Positions 8,451 through 17,199 of a DNA stretch of 64,000 bases are shown here, one piece after another (position 1 is the first letter of the stretch; each line of letters begins with the position of its first letter). The stretch is from Allopseudospirillum japonicum (GTDB lineage: Bacteria; Pseudomonadota; Gammaproteobacteria; Pseudomonadales; Halomonadaceae): the NCBI RefSeq assembly GCF_900108915.1, contig NZ_FNYH01000007.1, positions 1-64,000 of the forward strand, written 5' to 3'. Both the position numbers and the translations under genes were made by a program. The notes below the pieces were generated by a model. It saw nothing but the letters and a program-made list of their open reading frames with translations. It did not search any database and had not been told where the DNA came from.

Positions 8451-9044
8451 GTGCGGCGGTTATTATACGCAGTCTTTGCTGGGCTCATAGCCACGAGCGC
8501 TTGGGCCGATACAATCTATACTTGGATCGATGAAAATGGACGTCGTGTCTATTCCAATACACCGGCTAAAGGTGCACAAGAAGTCGATTTACCACCGTAT
8601 ACAGAAGTGAGCCCGCCATCTCAGTGGCGCAGCACAACAAAGGAGAGCACGCCTCCGGCTTCTCCAAATAAGCGCACCAGTCCACCAGCCAATCACCCCC
8701 CCCCAGCATGGCCAGTGCAGTACCAGAGTTTTGAAATTATTGAACCACAAGCCAATGCCCACATTTACAATGCGGCTGGCAATGTCACAGTCGCCCTTAA
8801 AAGTCAACCCAAGCTTGCGCAAGGCCATAAAGTGCAATTAAAACTTGATGGCCGCGTACATCAATCGCCAATGCATACCTTGTATTTTGTGTTGCATCAT
8901 CTCCCGCCAGGTCAGCATCAATTACAAATAGAAGTGTTAGATGATTACCGTGGTGTGTTTTATACCAGTCCAGTGCGTACTTTTTATCTACATCGCGTCA
9001 CCCAAGCACAACAAGAGCGCCGTAAAGCATCGCAAAATCCTTAA
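8451..9044 (+). CDS. DUF4124 domain-containing periplasmic protein
   Basis: About 197 residues from a GTG at 8451, preceded by GAGGGG 7 bp upstream and giving the signal peptide MRRLLYAVFAGLIATSAWAD. An alternative ATG at 8412 would overlap the ATG of the divergent DUF1007 gene in one CATG. After the signal peptide comes the DUF4124 motif (TIYTWIDENGRRVYSN), a Pro/Ser-rich linker, and a C-terminal beta-rich, Ig-like region. DUF4124 proteins are widespread in Gammaproteobacteria and functionally uncharacterised; many sit beside ntrBC, as this one does. Confidence 0.75.
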   Translation: MRRLLYAVFAGLIATSAWADTIYTWIDENGRRVYSNTPAKGAQEVDLPPYTEVSPPSQWRSTTKESTPPASPNKRTSPPANHPPPAWPVQYQSFEIIEPQANAHIYNAAGNVTVALKSQPKLAQGHKVQLKLDGRVHQSPMHTLYFVLHHLPPGQHQLQIEVLDDYRGVFYTSPVRTFYLHRVTQAQQERRKASQNP

Positions 9045-9059
9045 TACGCTTTTTTTCAG

Positions 9060-9103
9060 TGCACTAAAATGCTAGCTTATATTTAATTGCACCAAAAAAG
9101 GGC
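9060..9103 (+). promoter_or_regulatory. Two NtrC-like half-conserved sites upstream of ntrB
   Basis: TGCACTAAAATGC starts at 9060 and TGCACCAAAAAAGGGC at 9088, about 28 bp apart, both resembling the NtrC consensus TGCACC-N5/6-GGTGCA in the left arm. The right arms are poorly conserved. In enterics the ntrB promoter is itself bound by NtrC, which would fit. Weak evidence. Confidence 0.35.
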
Positions 9104-9235
9104 TTTTTTATTCATAGGCGACCTCAAATGCCTAAAGCGCATGCACCGCAAAAGCACTAAAAGTTAGGTTTTTTTTGATGATTATCAAATCTTGGTGCAG
9201 ATTTTGCTTTGACTAGGCTGAGGGAGGGCCCTGTT

Positions 9236-10357
9236 ATGCACTTACATCCAGAATTTGCACGCCAGCTATTAGATAACTTATCCACGGCCATTTTACTTTT
9301 AGATGCAAAGCTCAATATCCAGTATTTAAATCCTGCCGCTGAAATGCTGCTCGCGGCCAGTTTGGCGCGCACCTCTGGCCAACCCTTATATCAAGTCTTT
9401 ACGGAACCAGAAGAAGGTTTAGATACCTTAGAAGCTTCCACCATTAGCGGTCACCCTTTTACCAAACGCGAAGCCGTGCTCCTTTTACATAACGGGGATC
9501 AGGTGATTGTGGATTACACCGTCAATCCCTTGCCTGAAAAACATCAAAGCCCTTTATTAGTCGAAATCTACCCACGTAATCGCGTGTTGCGTATTTCACG
9601 TGAGGAAGATCTGCTAGCCAAACAAGAAACTGTACGTGTTTTGGTGCGCGGGCTAGCCCATGAAGTTAAAAATCCTCTTGGTGGATTAAGAGGGGCAGCA
9701 CAATTATTAGAGCGTGCCCTACCAAGCCCAGAGCTGAAAGAATATACGCAAATTATTATTAGTGAAGCTGATAGGTTGCGTAATCTAGTTGATCGCATGC
9801 TCGGGCCAAGACAGCCTTTACAAAAAGATTCTGTCAATATTCATGCGGTACTAGAACGAGTCCATACCCTGATTAAAGCAGAAGCTGGAGATCAAGTGCG
9901 TTTTGTGCGTGACTATGATCCGAGCTTACCTGAATTTTTAGGTGATCAAGAACAATTACTGCAAGCCCTGCTAAATATCGTACGCAATGCCTTACAGGCA
10001 GTTCAAGAAGCGGGACAAGCTAATGGGCGCATTGTGTTACGTACACGTGCAAAACGCCAATTCACCTTAGGACAGGAACGTCATCGTCTGATTGGCCAAG
10101 TGAAAATTATTGATAATGGCCCTGGGATTCCTGCAGATATTTTAGAGAAAATTTTTTATCCCATGGTCAGCGGACGCGCGCAAGGCACAGGATTAGGCCT
10201 TTCCATTGCTCAATCAATTTTGCAGCAACATCAAGGTCTTATCGAATGCCGCAGTGAAGTGGGGCACACAGAATTTACCTTACTTATCCCCCTGGATCAA
10301 AGTCAGCCTACACAAGATAAACCCGAATCGTCAGGGACATCCGTTTTCAACTCTTAA
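9236..10357 (+). CDS. glnL: Nitrogen regulation sensor kinase NtrB
   Basis: The 373-residue cytoplasmic kinase starts at the ATG at 9236, preceded by GAGGGAGG; a TTG nine codons upstream is less likely. It has an N-terminal PAS domain (about 5-120), an H-box with RGLAHEVKNPLGGLRGAAQ, and an ATPase domain with DNGPGIP and GTGLGLSIAQ. It has no membrane helices, as expected for NtrB, which responds to PII protein and phosphorylates NtrC under nitrogen limitation. Ten bases separate it from ntrC. Confidence 0.9.
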   Translation: MHLHPEFARQLLDNLSTAILLLDAKLNIQYLNPAAEMLLAASLARTSGQPLYQVFTEPEEGLDTLEASTISGHPFTKREAVLLLHNGDQVIVDYTVNPLPEKHQSPLLVEIYPRNRVLRISREEDLLAKQETVRVLVRGLAHEVKNPLGGLRGAAQLLERALPSPELKEYTQIIISEADRLRNLVDRMLGPRQPLQKDSVNIHAVLERVHTLIKAEAGDQVRFVRDYDPSLPEFLGDQEQLLQALLNIVRNALQAVQEAGQANGRIVLRTRAKRQFTLGQERHRLIGQVKIIDNGPGIPADILEKIFYPMVSGRAQGTGLGLSIAQSILQQHQGLIECRSEVGHTEFTLLIPLDQSQPTQDKPESSGTSVFNS

Positions 10358-10367
10358 GGTGTTAGTT

Positions 10368-11801
10368 ATGCAAGCCATGCCGCATGTCTGGATTATTGAT
10401 GATGACCGTTCCATTCGTTGGGTACTCGAACGTGCTTTAGAACAAGAGCAAATCCGCACCACCGCCTTTGAACGTGCGGATACAGCTTTACGCCAACTCA
10501 GTCGCCAGCAACCCCAAGTCTTGATTACGGACATTCGTATGCCCGGTTTGGATGGCTTGGGCTTACTCGCGCAAGTCCGCGAAAATTACCCGCATTTGCC
10601 GGTGATTATTATGACCGCACATTCGGATTTAGATAGTGCGGTTTCTTCTTATCAAGGCGGTGCTTTTGAATATTTACCCAAGCCTTTTGATTTAGATGAA
10701 GCCGTCGCCTTAGTCAAACGCGCCTTGCAACATGCACATGAGGATCAGCACAAAGCGCAATCCGTAGAGGCGGAAACTTTAGCCAGCGCAGAAATTATTG
10801 GTGAAGCACCTGCGATGCAGGAAGTTTTCCGAGCGATTGGGCGTTTGTCCCAATCCAACATTACTGTATTAATTAATGGTGAATCAGGAACCGGTAAAGA
10901 GCTAGTTGCCCATGCCTTGCACCATCATAGTCCGCGTGCGCAAAAACCTTTTATTGCACTGAATATGGCAGCGATTCCAAAAGATCTGATGGAATCTGAG
11001 CTTTTCGGCCATGAAAAAGGCGCTTTTACTGGGGCGCAGGCTTTGCGTCGTGGACGTTTTGAACAAGCCAATGGTGGGACTTTATTTCTCGATGAAATTG
11101 GTGATATGCCGGCAGAAACTCAAACCCGTTTACTGCGTGTGCTTGCCGATGGAGAATTTTATCGTGTAGGCGGTCATACTTCCGTCAAGGTGGATGTGCG
11201 TATTATTGCTGCCACACATCAAGATTTGGAATATTTAGTACACGAAGGACGTTTTCGTGAAGACTTATTCCACCGCCTCAATGTGATTCGTATTCATTTG
11301 CCTGCATTACGCGATCGACGCGAAGATATTCCACGCTTAGCGCAGCATTTTCTTGTACAAGCTGCCAAAGAACTGACGGTAGAACCCAAATTATTAAAAG
11401 CAGATACCTTGGATTATTTACAAACGCTCCCTTGGCCAGGCAATGTACGTCAGCTACAAAATACCTGCCGTTGGATTATTGTGATGGCTTCCGGCCGCGA
11501 AGTACACATTGAAGATTTACCACCTGAGCTACAACAGCAAACCCCAGCCCATGCCCATCAAGATTGGGAAACCGCTTTACGTCAATGGGGAGAACAAGTC
11601 TTGATAACTGGTGGCCACAACTTATTAGCCCAGGCTGTACCCACTTTCGAGCGTATTATGATAGAGGTTGCACTCAAGCATACCGGCGGACGTAAACGCG
11701 ATGCTGCGGAATTACTGGGGTGGGGGCGTAATACTCTCACCCGCAAGATGAAGGAACTAGGGCTAGACAGCAAGCTAGCCCAAGATGAAGTGCAAGATTA
11801 G
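10368..11801 (+). CDS. glnG: Nitrogen regulation response regulator NtrC
   Basis: The 477-residue product starts at the ATG at 10368, with AAGGTG about 8 bp upstream. Its receiver domain carries [10 protein letters not shown], the AAA+ domain has GESGTGKE and the sigma-54 contact motif [15 protein letters not shown], and the C-terminal Fis-type DNA-binding helix-turn-helix reads [20 protein letters not shown]. Length and order match NtrC. It overlaps the convergent deacetylase-like gene by four bases. Confidence 0.92.
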   Translation: MQAMPHVWIIDDDRSIRWVLERALEQEQIRTTAFERADTALRQLSRQQPQVLITDIRMPGLDGLGLLAQVRENYPHLPVIIMTAHSDLDSAVSSYQGGAFEYLPKPFDLDEAVALVKRALQHAHEDQHKAQSVEAETLASAEIIGEAPAMQEVFRAIGRLSQSNITVLINGESGTGKELVAHALHHHSPRAQKPFIALNMAAIPKDLMESELFGHEKGAFTGAQALRRGRFEQANGGTLFLDEIGDMPAETQTRLLRVLADGEFYRVGGHTSVKVDVRIIAATHQDLEYLVHEGRFREDLFHRLNVIRIHLPALRDRREDIPRLAQHFLVQAAKELTVEPKLLKADTLDYLQTLPWPGNVRQLQNTCRWIIVMASGREVHIEDLPPELQQQTPAHAHQDWETALRQWGEQVLITGGHNLLAQAVPTFERIMIEVALKHTGGRKRDAAELLGWGRNTLTRKMKELGLDSKLAQDEVQD

Positions 11802-12892
11802 GGCTTGCGATACCAACGCCCGTTTTCATCAGGAATAAACCAAGGCATCATCCACCAATAGGTACGGGCGCTTTCTTTCGAAGGTGCCTTACATTGAAAA
11901 TAGCCTTGGCCCGCTTGTAAATCATAAGTCGTACTCACCCAGACTTGTGACGCTTGTAGGTGGTTTTTTTCGCGTTTCACCTTCAATAAGTGCCCTTGAT
12001 GATCGTAACAATTTAAACTTTGTAAACGGTAATCACCATTTTCTAGTTCTAAATACACACTCGGGCGGCGTTCTTGTCCATCTAATACAGAGGATTGGGG
12101 CGTTTGCTTAATCACGGGCAAAGGCAGAGCATACAGTTTGCTACTTAAACTCGCTACTTGTGCATGCGCACCTGTCATAGAAAAACGCGGCAAAGCCGTC
12201 AAGCTCGCATATAAACTTGCAGGGCCTTCCTGCTGACCCACGCCATAATACCCAGCTTTCGCAATCAAGCTTTGCAGCTCAGGGGAATACTCACCATAGG
12301 GATAAGCAAAAATTTTCGGCTGTTTCCCAAGATGCATTTCGATACGCGCTTGATTTTCCTTAATACTAGTCAAAATACGCTGATACCAAGCTTGTGGGGT
12401 TTCTTGGGCTTGTAAACGTACAAGAAAATCATACCGATACGCTTGGTTAGCAAAAGTCACGCCTTTGGCTTGCACTTCTTTGAGCATTTTCCACGTCATA
12501 AATGTGGGATAAATACTTTCAACATCTTGCGCACTAATAAACAAAGTAAAAGGCCACTGGCGGGCTTGTAGCAGGGGGATTGCATTTTGATACACGCTAA
12601 TATAGGCACGATCAAAAGTAATCGCGATGACCTTATCAGGCAAGGGTTTACGAGTGCGCAAATAACTTAAAATCGTGGGGAGAGGCCAAACTTGGAAACC
12701 TTCTTTTTCTATGATTTTAAGGTGTTTTGCAAAATCATCTGGACTAATGCTCTGTTTGGGCGGTGTGCGCTCGCTCACATGCTCGTAATGTAAGATCACC
12801 GCATGTTGCGCTGCCCATGTATATGGGATTAAACAGACCCAAACTAACAGGATACCAACTAAGTAAAACCAACCGCGTTTAGATAACAACAT
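11798..12892 (-). CDS. Polysaccharide deacetylase-like protein lacking metal ligands
   Basis: The 364-residue protein has an N-terminal membrane anchor or signal peptide (7-28) and a NodB-type fold. Motif 1, normally TFDD, reads TFDRAY at 92-97. Motif 2, normally H-x3-5-H, reads NQAYRYDFL at 149-157. Motif 3 is close to normal (AYPYGEYS, 196-203). The second aspartate and both histidines, which hold the metal in PgaB-like enzymes, are absent, so this is probably a catalytically dead relative or a divergent glycan-binding protein. The C-terminal 130 residues form an extra, unassigned domain. Confidence 0.7.
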   Translation of the reverse strand: MLLSKRGWFYLVGILLVWVCLIPYTWAAQHAVILHYEHVSERTPPKQSISPDDFAKHLKIIEKEGFQVWPLPTILSYLRTRKPLPDKVIAITFDRAYISVYQNAIPLLQARQWPFTLFISAQDVESIYPTFMTWKMLKEVQAKGVTFANQAYRYDFLVRLQAQETPQAWYQRILTSIKENQARIEMHLGKQPKIFAYPYGEYSPELQSLIAKAGYYGVGQQEGPASLYASLTALPRFSMTGAHAQVASLSSKLYALPLPVIKQTPQSSVLDGQERRPSVYLELENGDYRLQSLNCYDHQGHLLKVKREKNHLQASQVWVSTTYDLQAGQGYFQCKAPSKESARTYWWMMPWFIPDENGRWYRKP

Positions 12893-12913
12893 AAATCAGC
12901 CTTGCTTGATTAT

Positions 12914-13513
12914 TTAGCGTAGCAAAGGTTTTAAAATCGCCATTGCTTCGTTAATTTCTTGTAGTTTTCCCGGATCACCGCCACGGTCAGGATGGTGACG
13001 CATCGCAAGGCGACGGTATTGCTTTTTAATTTCTTGTGCTGGTGTTCCTGTGCTTAAGCCCAAAGTCGCCAAGGCTTGTGCTTGTAAACCGCCACTGGCA
13101 AACACATTTTCTTCATGAAAGCGTTTCCAAAAGCTGTTGAGGGCCGCATCGATATCTTCCCGCGTGGTTTGCTCAAGTACTTGCATATCCAAGTAATAAT
13201 CACGCATAGGATCGTACTCATCGAGAGCCGCACTGGCAATTTGATACGGGCTTAGGCACACCCGAGTCGCACTAATTTCTAAATGCCCTCGTGCATGTCG
13301 CCACAGTTCATCTCTAAGTTGGTAAAGAGCGTTATATAATAGAAAGTGGGTGCGAAACAGTTCGACCGAATCGCTAAAAGTATTTTCCTTTAGCTCCACC
13401 ACACCACGCTCATGGAGTACTTTCAGCAAGGTATGTTCGTTAATTCCTTCAGGATATTGGCTAAGAACTTCGACAAGATCCTGATGTAGTTGGCTCAGTT
13501 GTAGCGCCTTCAT
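12914..13513 (-). CDS. DnaJ-related protein with C-terminal J domain
   Basis: The 199-residue protein has an N-terminal helical region typical of the DNAJ_related family (1-130) and a C-terminal J domain (about 140-199) with the invariant HPD motif in RRLAMRHHPDRGGDPGKL. A J domain at the C-terminus is the normal arrangement in this family. It probably stimulates DnaK; the client is unknown. It is followed 21 bp later by the deacetylase-like gene on the same strand. Confidence 0.8.
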   Translation of the reverse strand: MKALQLSQLHQDLVEVLSQYPEGINEHTLLKVLHERGVVELKENTFSDSVELFRTHFLLYNALYQLRDELWRHARGHLEISATRVCLSPYQIASAALDEYDPMRDYYLDMQVLEQTTREDIDAALNSFWKRFHEENVFASGGLQAQALATLGLSTGTPAQEIKKQYRRLAMRHHPDRGGDPGKLQEINEAMAILKPLLR

Positions 13514-13948
13514 CTAAAAACCGTCCGCTTAGTATGGTGTCAATCGCAAAATCAGCCCTAAAGGCGTTTAGAGTGCATGTTAACAATAAGGGACCGGAAT
13601 GAAAATCTATCCTTTTTGTGCGTATGGATTTGTCAGCATTCGTTAGATATGTATTTTTTCCTATCAAGAAGCCCTAAATTTTCTGCGTATACTTATCAGA
13701 ACCTTGAGTATCCGCTACACTAACTTGCTGATCTTGTGGAAAGTCAGCATCAATCAGCTGTACTTCTTGCTGAGCTTGGCTGGTTTTCTTGTGCTTATTG
13801 GTAAGCGTTAGGCGCGGTTAAGTGGTCATGCCTTCCTGTTAGACCTCTTTGCAAGACGTCGCAGCCGAAAGAGCGCTTAGGTGCTGAAGTCACCTGCACA
13901 GCACATCCTAATCTTTGTGACGGTAGATACCGACGAGGTAATGAACTC
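13514..13948 (+). other. Long intergenic leader upstream of the aminotransferase gene
   Basis: These 435 bases carry no coding frame that I accept. The first part would hold the DnaJ-related promoter. The last 90 bases are hairpin-rich: AGGTG (13879-13883)/CACCT (13891-13895) competes with GTGCTG (13881-13886)/CAGCAC (13899-13904), and CGGTA/TACCG (13921-13932) follows just before the ribosome-binding site. Mutually exclusive stems in front of an amino-acid gene suggest a structured 5' UTR, but I match no known riboswitch. Confidence 0.4.
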
Positions 13949-15142
13949 ATGTTCGAACAAATTGAGCGCGTGCCAGGGGATCCTATCCTTGGTTTAATCG
14001 ATGCCTTTAATCAGGACGTTAACCCTAGCAAAATTGACCTAGGGGTAGGCGTGTATCGCGATGCTCAGGGGCATACGCCCATTTTACGTGCAGTCAAAGA
14101 AGCAGAAGCCTTGTTGCTTGCGCGTGAAACGACTAAATCCTATATCGGTTCTCATGGCGACCCTCAATATGGGCAGCATTTGTTGTCTTTAGTGCTTGGT
14201 AGTCAATCTCCTGTACTTGAAGCCAAACGTGCTTGTGCTACGCAAGCTCCAGGGGGTACAGGCGCACTGCGTTTAGCAGCGGATTTTATTCATAAAACTT
14301 TACCTCAAGCCAAAGTTTGGGTGAGCCGTCCTACTTGGCCAAACCATCTAAGCATTTTTGAAGCTGCAGGCGTCCCAACCCGAGATTATGCCTATGTAGA
14401 TGCGGCAACCAACAGCTTAGATTTTGAGTCCATGTTGGCGGATCTACAAGAGGTTGCAGCAGGTGATGTCGTCTTATTGCATGCGTGCTGCCATAATCCC
14501 AGTGGCTTTGATTTATCTGAACACCAATGGCAAAAAATTGCGGATCTTGCTGAAGATAAAGGCTTTTTACCTCTCATTGATTTTGCTTATCAAGGGTTTG
14601 GTCTTGGCTTGGAAGAAGACGCGTACGGCGTGCGCTTGTTAGCTGAACGCTTACCTGAAGTGATTATTACCAGCTCTTGTTCTAAAAATTTTGGTTTGTA
14701 CCGTGAGCGTTTAGGCACTTTGATTATGGTCGCTGCCAATCACGACCAAATGCAGAATGTCAAAAGCCAAGTGGCTGTCGTAGCACGAGCAAATTATTCC
14801 AACCCGCCTGCACACGGCGGTGCGATTGTCACCACTATTTTAGAAAGCACCGAGCTAACCGCCTACTGGTTGCAAGAGCTTGACGAAATGCGCACCCGTA
14901 TTCTTGATCTGCGCCATGCCTTTGTTAATGCCCTCAAACCGCAAGGCTTAGGCGATAAATTCGCCTGTATCGCGGAGCAAAAAGGCATGTTTTCTTATAC
15001 AGGTCTCACGCCTGAGCAAGTCGATCGTTTGCGTGATGAGTACAGCATTTATATGGTGCGCTCGGGACGTATCAATATTGCAGGGATTAATGATCAAACC
15101 TTGCCTTATTTGTGCCAAGCGATTGCTAAAGTGTGCCAGTAA
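13949..15142 (+). CDS. tyrB: Aromatic/aspartate aminotransferase
   Basis: The 397-residue product matches the length of AspC/TyrB enzymes. It opens with the family segment FEQIERVPGDPILGL and has the PLP-binding lysine in the SSCSKNFGLYRERLG motif, the HNPSGFD segment binding the cofactor, and a C-terminal RINIAGIN with the carboxylate-binding arginine just upstream (MVRSGRI). It transfers amino groups between glutamate and aromatic 2-oxoacids or oxaloacetate. Whether TyrB or AspC is the better name cannot be decided here. GAGG lies about 11 bp before the ATG, and a strong terminator follows. Confidence 0.85.
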   Translation: MFEQIERVPGDPILGLIDAFNQDVNPSKIDLGVGVYRDAQGHTPILRAVKEAEALLLARETTKSYIGSHGDPQYGQHLLSLVLGSQSPVLEAKRACATQAPGGTGALRLAADFIHKTLPQAKVWVSRPTWPNHLSIFEAAGVPTRDYAYVDAATNSLDFESMLADLQEVAAGDVVLLHACCHNPSGFDLSEHQWQKIADLAEDKGFLPLIDFAYQGFGLGLEEDAYGVRLLAERLPEVIITSSCSKNFGLYRERLGTLIMVAANHDQMQNVKSQVAVVARANYSNPPAHGGAIVTTILESTELTAYWLQELDEMRTRILDLRHAFVNALKPQGLGDKFACIAEQKGMFSYTGLTPEQVDRLRDEYSIYMVRSGRINIAGINDQTLPYLCQAIAKVCQ

Positions 15143-15162
15143 GTCAATTAGCTTAAAGAAGT

Positions 15163-15188
15163 AAGCCCACCTAAGGTGGGCTTTTTTT
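15163..15188 (+). terminator. Rho-independent terminator after the aminotransferase gene
   Basis: AGCCCACC-TAA-GGTGGGCT forms a perfect 8-bp stem, followed by a run of T residues, 20 bases after the stop codon. Confidence 0.9.
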
Positions 15189-15272
15189 AGTAGCGCTTTC
15201 TTATTGAAGCCAATCGGTGTAAAATCCACAAACCTTATTGACATGCATCAAAATATGAGAATGGGTTAATTT

Positions 15273-15419
15273 ATGGCACATGATGAAAACTTCCGTGATG
15301 AAGCCGGTATAATCTGGGTAGTGTTAGCAGCTGTGGTCCTCGTTTCCATGTGCTTATTGCCTGCAACGATTGTATGGACCAAGTATTTTTCTGGTACCAT
15401 GATTCCTTATCTTGGATAA
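15273..15419 (+). CDS. 48-residue single-pass membrane protein
   Basis: A short frame begins with ATG at 15273 (MAHDENFRDEAGIIWVVL) and ends in TKYFSGTMIPYLG. It has an acidic N-terminus and one transmembrane helix of about 24 residues. Codon composition resembles the neighbouring genes, and it lies between a terminator and the convergent pilE-like gene with no other gene competing for the space. I recognise no family. A weak purine-rich stretch precedes the start. Confidence 0.5.
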   Translation: MAHDENFRDEAGIIWVVLAAVVLVSMCLLPATIVWTKYFSGTMIPYLG

Positions 15420-15424
15420 GGCCT

Positions 15425-15841
15425 TTAAGGCCAACAGGCGTGGGGTGTTTTTTGGGTCACTCCCGCCTGATATGTCAAGATAATCAGTTGGCAAGGAGTA
15501 TCTTTAGTTTGTTGACCCTGAGCTTTTGCAATTAAGCGATATCCCCATGCAGCTTCTTCAAGTACTTGTATTTCCATTTGATAATCCCCTTCCTCAGTAA
15601 AACTACTCATACCTAAATCTTGTAAACTTTGGGTATAACTTGGGTGTGATGCACGCCATTTTTCTTGTGCAATTTGTATGCGCATTAAATAAGTCCAAGC
15701 TTGTTGGCGTTGACTTTTTAACACTTGCTGTTGATACGAAGGATAAGCAAGTGCTGCTAAAATACCTAACGCCAAGATGACAAGCATCAGTTCAATAAGG
15801 GAAAAACCTTGATTTAGATCACAACTTCTAGCAGAAAACAT
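15425..15841 (-). CDS. pilE: Type IV pilin-like protein PilE
   Basis: The 138-residue prepilin has a short leader ending in NQG, then FSLIELMLVILALGILAALAYP, shown here as FSLIELMLV plus a hydrophobic helix, with Glu5 for assembly and Phe1 for methylation. The GxxxxE signal is recognised by the PilD peptidase. A C-terminal pair of cysteines (CQLI and HACWP) would form the usual disulfide loop. The length and YPSYQQQV segment match PilE minor pilins. It is divergent from fimT across 84 bp, so it is not in the main minor-pilin operon. Confidence 0.85.
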   Translation of the reverse strand: MFSARSCDLNQGFSLIELMLVILALGILAALAYPSYQQQVLKSQRQQAWTYLMRIQIAQEKWRASHPSYTQSLQDLGMSSFTEEGDYQMEIQVLEEAAWGYRLIAKAQGQQTKDTPCQLIILTYQAGVTQKTPHACWP

Positions 15842-15925
15842 CCTGTTCCTCTCCTAGTTTGACTACTTTAGATAGAGTTGATGATAAATAAGGATAGATT
15901 GCCTATATAGGTTTAGGAGAAGCCT

Positions 15926-16480
15926 ATGTATAAAGCAAGCAAACAGGACGCAGGATTTAGTCTTATTGAGTTGCTCACCTTGGTGAGTTTAATTAGTTTA
16001 AGCCTTACTTGGGCTATCCCTCAATTAAAAAGCTTTATTTATAAAGCCGAGTTAAGACAAGCGCTCGTCGATTTTGAGTACTATTTTTTACAAGCACGTA
16101 CCCAAGCGCTCAGTCGGCAAGAGATGATTACTATTAGTCGTCAAGCACAAACCAGCCAACTCTGGTGTTTAGGTATGAGCTTAAATCCAGAAGGTTGCGA
16201 TTGCTGGCAATTTGTGCCTGCAAGCCAAGCTTGTTACCTACCTTATGCGAATACTTTACAAAGCCTACGTTTAACTTCTGATACTTATCCGCATGTGACC
16301 TGGAAAAATTATTCTAATGGCAATCAATATATTAATCCCTATCGAGGCAATATCTCTAATCGAAGCTTTTGGCTAGAAATTCAGCATCCGCATACTCGGG
16401 TAAAAGTGATTGTTAGCCGTACTGGGCGTATAAGAAGTTGTGTCGATCTTGGTTATTTGTCAGGAATTGATGCATGTTAA
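15926..16480 (+). CDS. fimT: Minor pilin FimT/GspH-like
   Basis: The 184-residue protein has a prepilin leader ending DAG, then FSLIELLTLV and a hydrophobic helix, followed by a GspH/FimT-type domain with four cysteines between about 80 and 185. AGGAGAA precedes the ATG. It opens the fimT-pilW-pilX-pilV run and overlaps pilW by 7 bp. Minor pilins of this set prime pilus assembly in the inner membrane. Confidence 0.82.
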   Translation: MYKASKQDAGFSLIELLTLVSLISLSLTWAIPQLKSFIYKAELRQALVDFEYYFLQARTQALSRQEMITISRQAQTSQLWCLGMSLNPEGCDCWQFVPASQACYLPYANTLQSLRLTSDTYPHVTWKNYSNGNQYINPYRGNISNRSFWLEIQHPHTRVKVIVSRTGRIRSCVDLGYLSGIDAC

Positions 16481-17199
16481 TAGTCAAAAACTCTTATTAC
16501 AAAATATCTGGTATGAGTTTGCTTGAGTTTATACTGGCAACAAGCCTTGGGTTAGTTGTGATTTTATCAGGTACTCGATTATATATTGAACACCTGAAAA
16601 ATTATACTTATATGATGCGGGCTAAGGATTTACAAAATAATATACAAAATATGCTTGCCCTAATCACTAAGGATGTTCGTAGGGCAGGCTATCATCATCT
16701 TAACTTAAACCAAGATGATGTTGATTTTCTAGAGAATCCATTTAACACACCTGAAAATCAGCTATTGTTAGATGATTGCATCGATAATCAGTGCCACTGT
16801 GTGACTTATACTTATGATGCAAATCAAGACGGTCAATATCAAACAGATGAAGCCTTTGGATTTCGCTGGGAGTACCCAGATATTGTGATGCGTAAAGATG
16901 ATGAAACTTGTCAATCTAATAACTGGAAAGGCGAAGCTTTAAATCTTCTCCATATTCACATTGAAAATTTTTCTGTAACTTATATTAATCAAGCAAAAAA
17001 ACCTAGTCAAAAGGCGAGAAGTATCAATTTAAGTCAAGCACATCAAGAAACCCCTTGCCAGTTACAAGATGCTTGTGTATGGATCCGTGATATAAAATTT
17101 TATATTCAAGCACAAGATACAAAATATCCAGAATTAAAAGTAACATTCGAAAGCATTGTGAGAGTGAGAAATGATATATATCAAGCACCTTCGCTATAA
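16474..17199 (+). CDS. pilW: Minor pilin PilW
   Basis: The 241-residue protein has the leader KISG followed by MSLLEFILATSLGLVVIL and the conserved MLALITKDVRRAGY segment characteristic of PilW. Several Asp/Asn-rich loops occur around residues 100-130, including DANQDGQYQTDE, which resembles a calcium-binding loop. It starts inside the end of fimT and its 3' end overlaps pilX by 29 bp. Confidence 0.8.
   Translation: MLIVKNSYYKISGMSLLEFILATSLGLVVILSGTRLYIEHLKNYTYMMRAKDLQNNIQNMLALITKDVRRAGYHHLNLNQDDVDFLENPFNTPENQLLLDDCIDNQCHCVTYTYDANQDGQYQTDEAFGFRWEYPDIVMRKDDETCQSNNWKGEALNLLHIHIENFSVTYINQAKKPSQKARSINLSQAHQETPCQLQDACVWIRDIKFYIQAQDTKYPELKVTFESIVRVRNDIYQAPSL

Noticed and set aside
13514-13948. 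Possible glycine, lysine or SAM riboswitch before the aminotransferase gene
   Set aside because: None of the known conserved cores is present; only generic hairpins remain.
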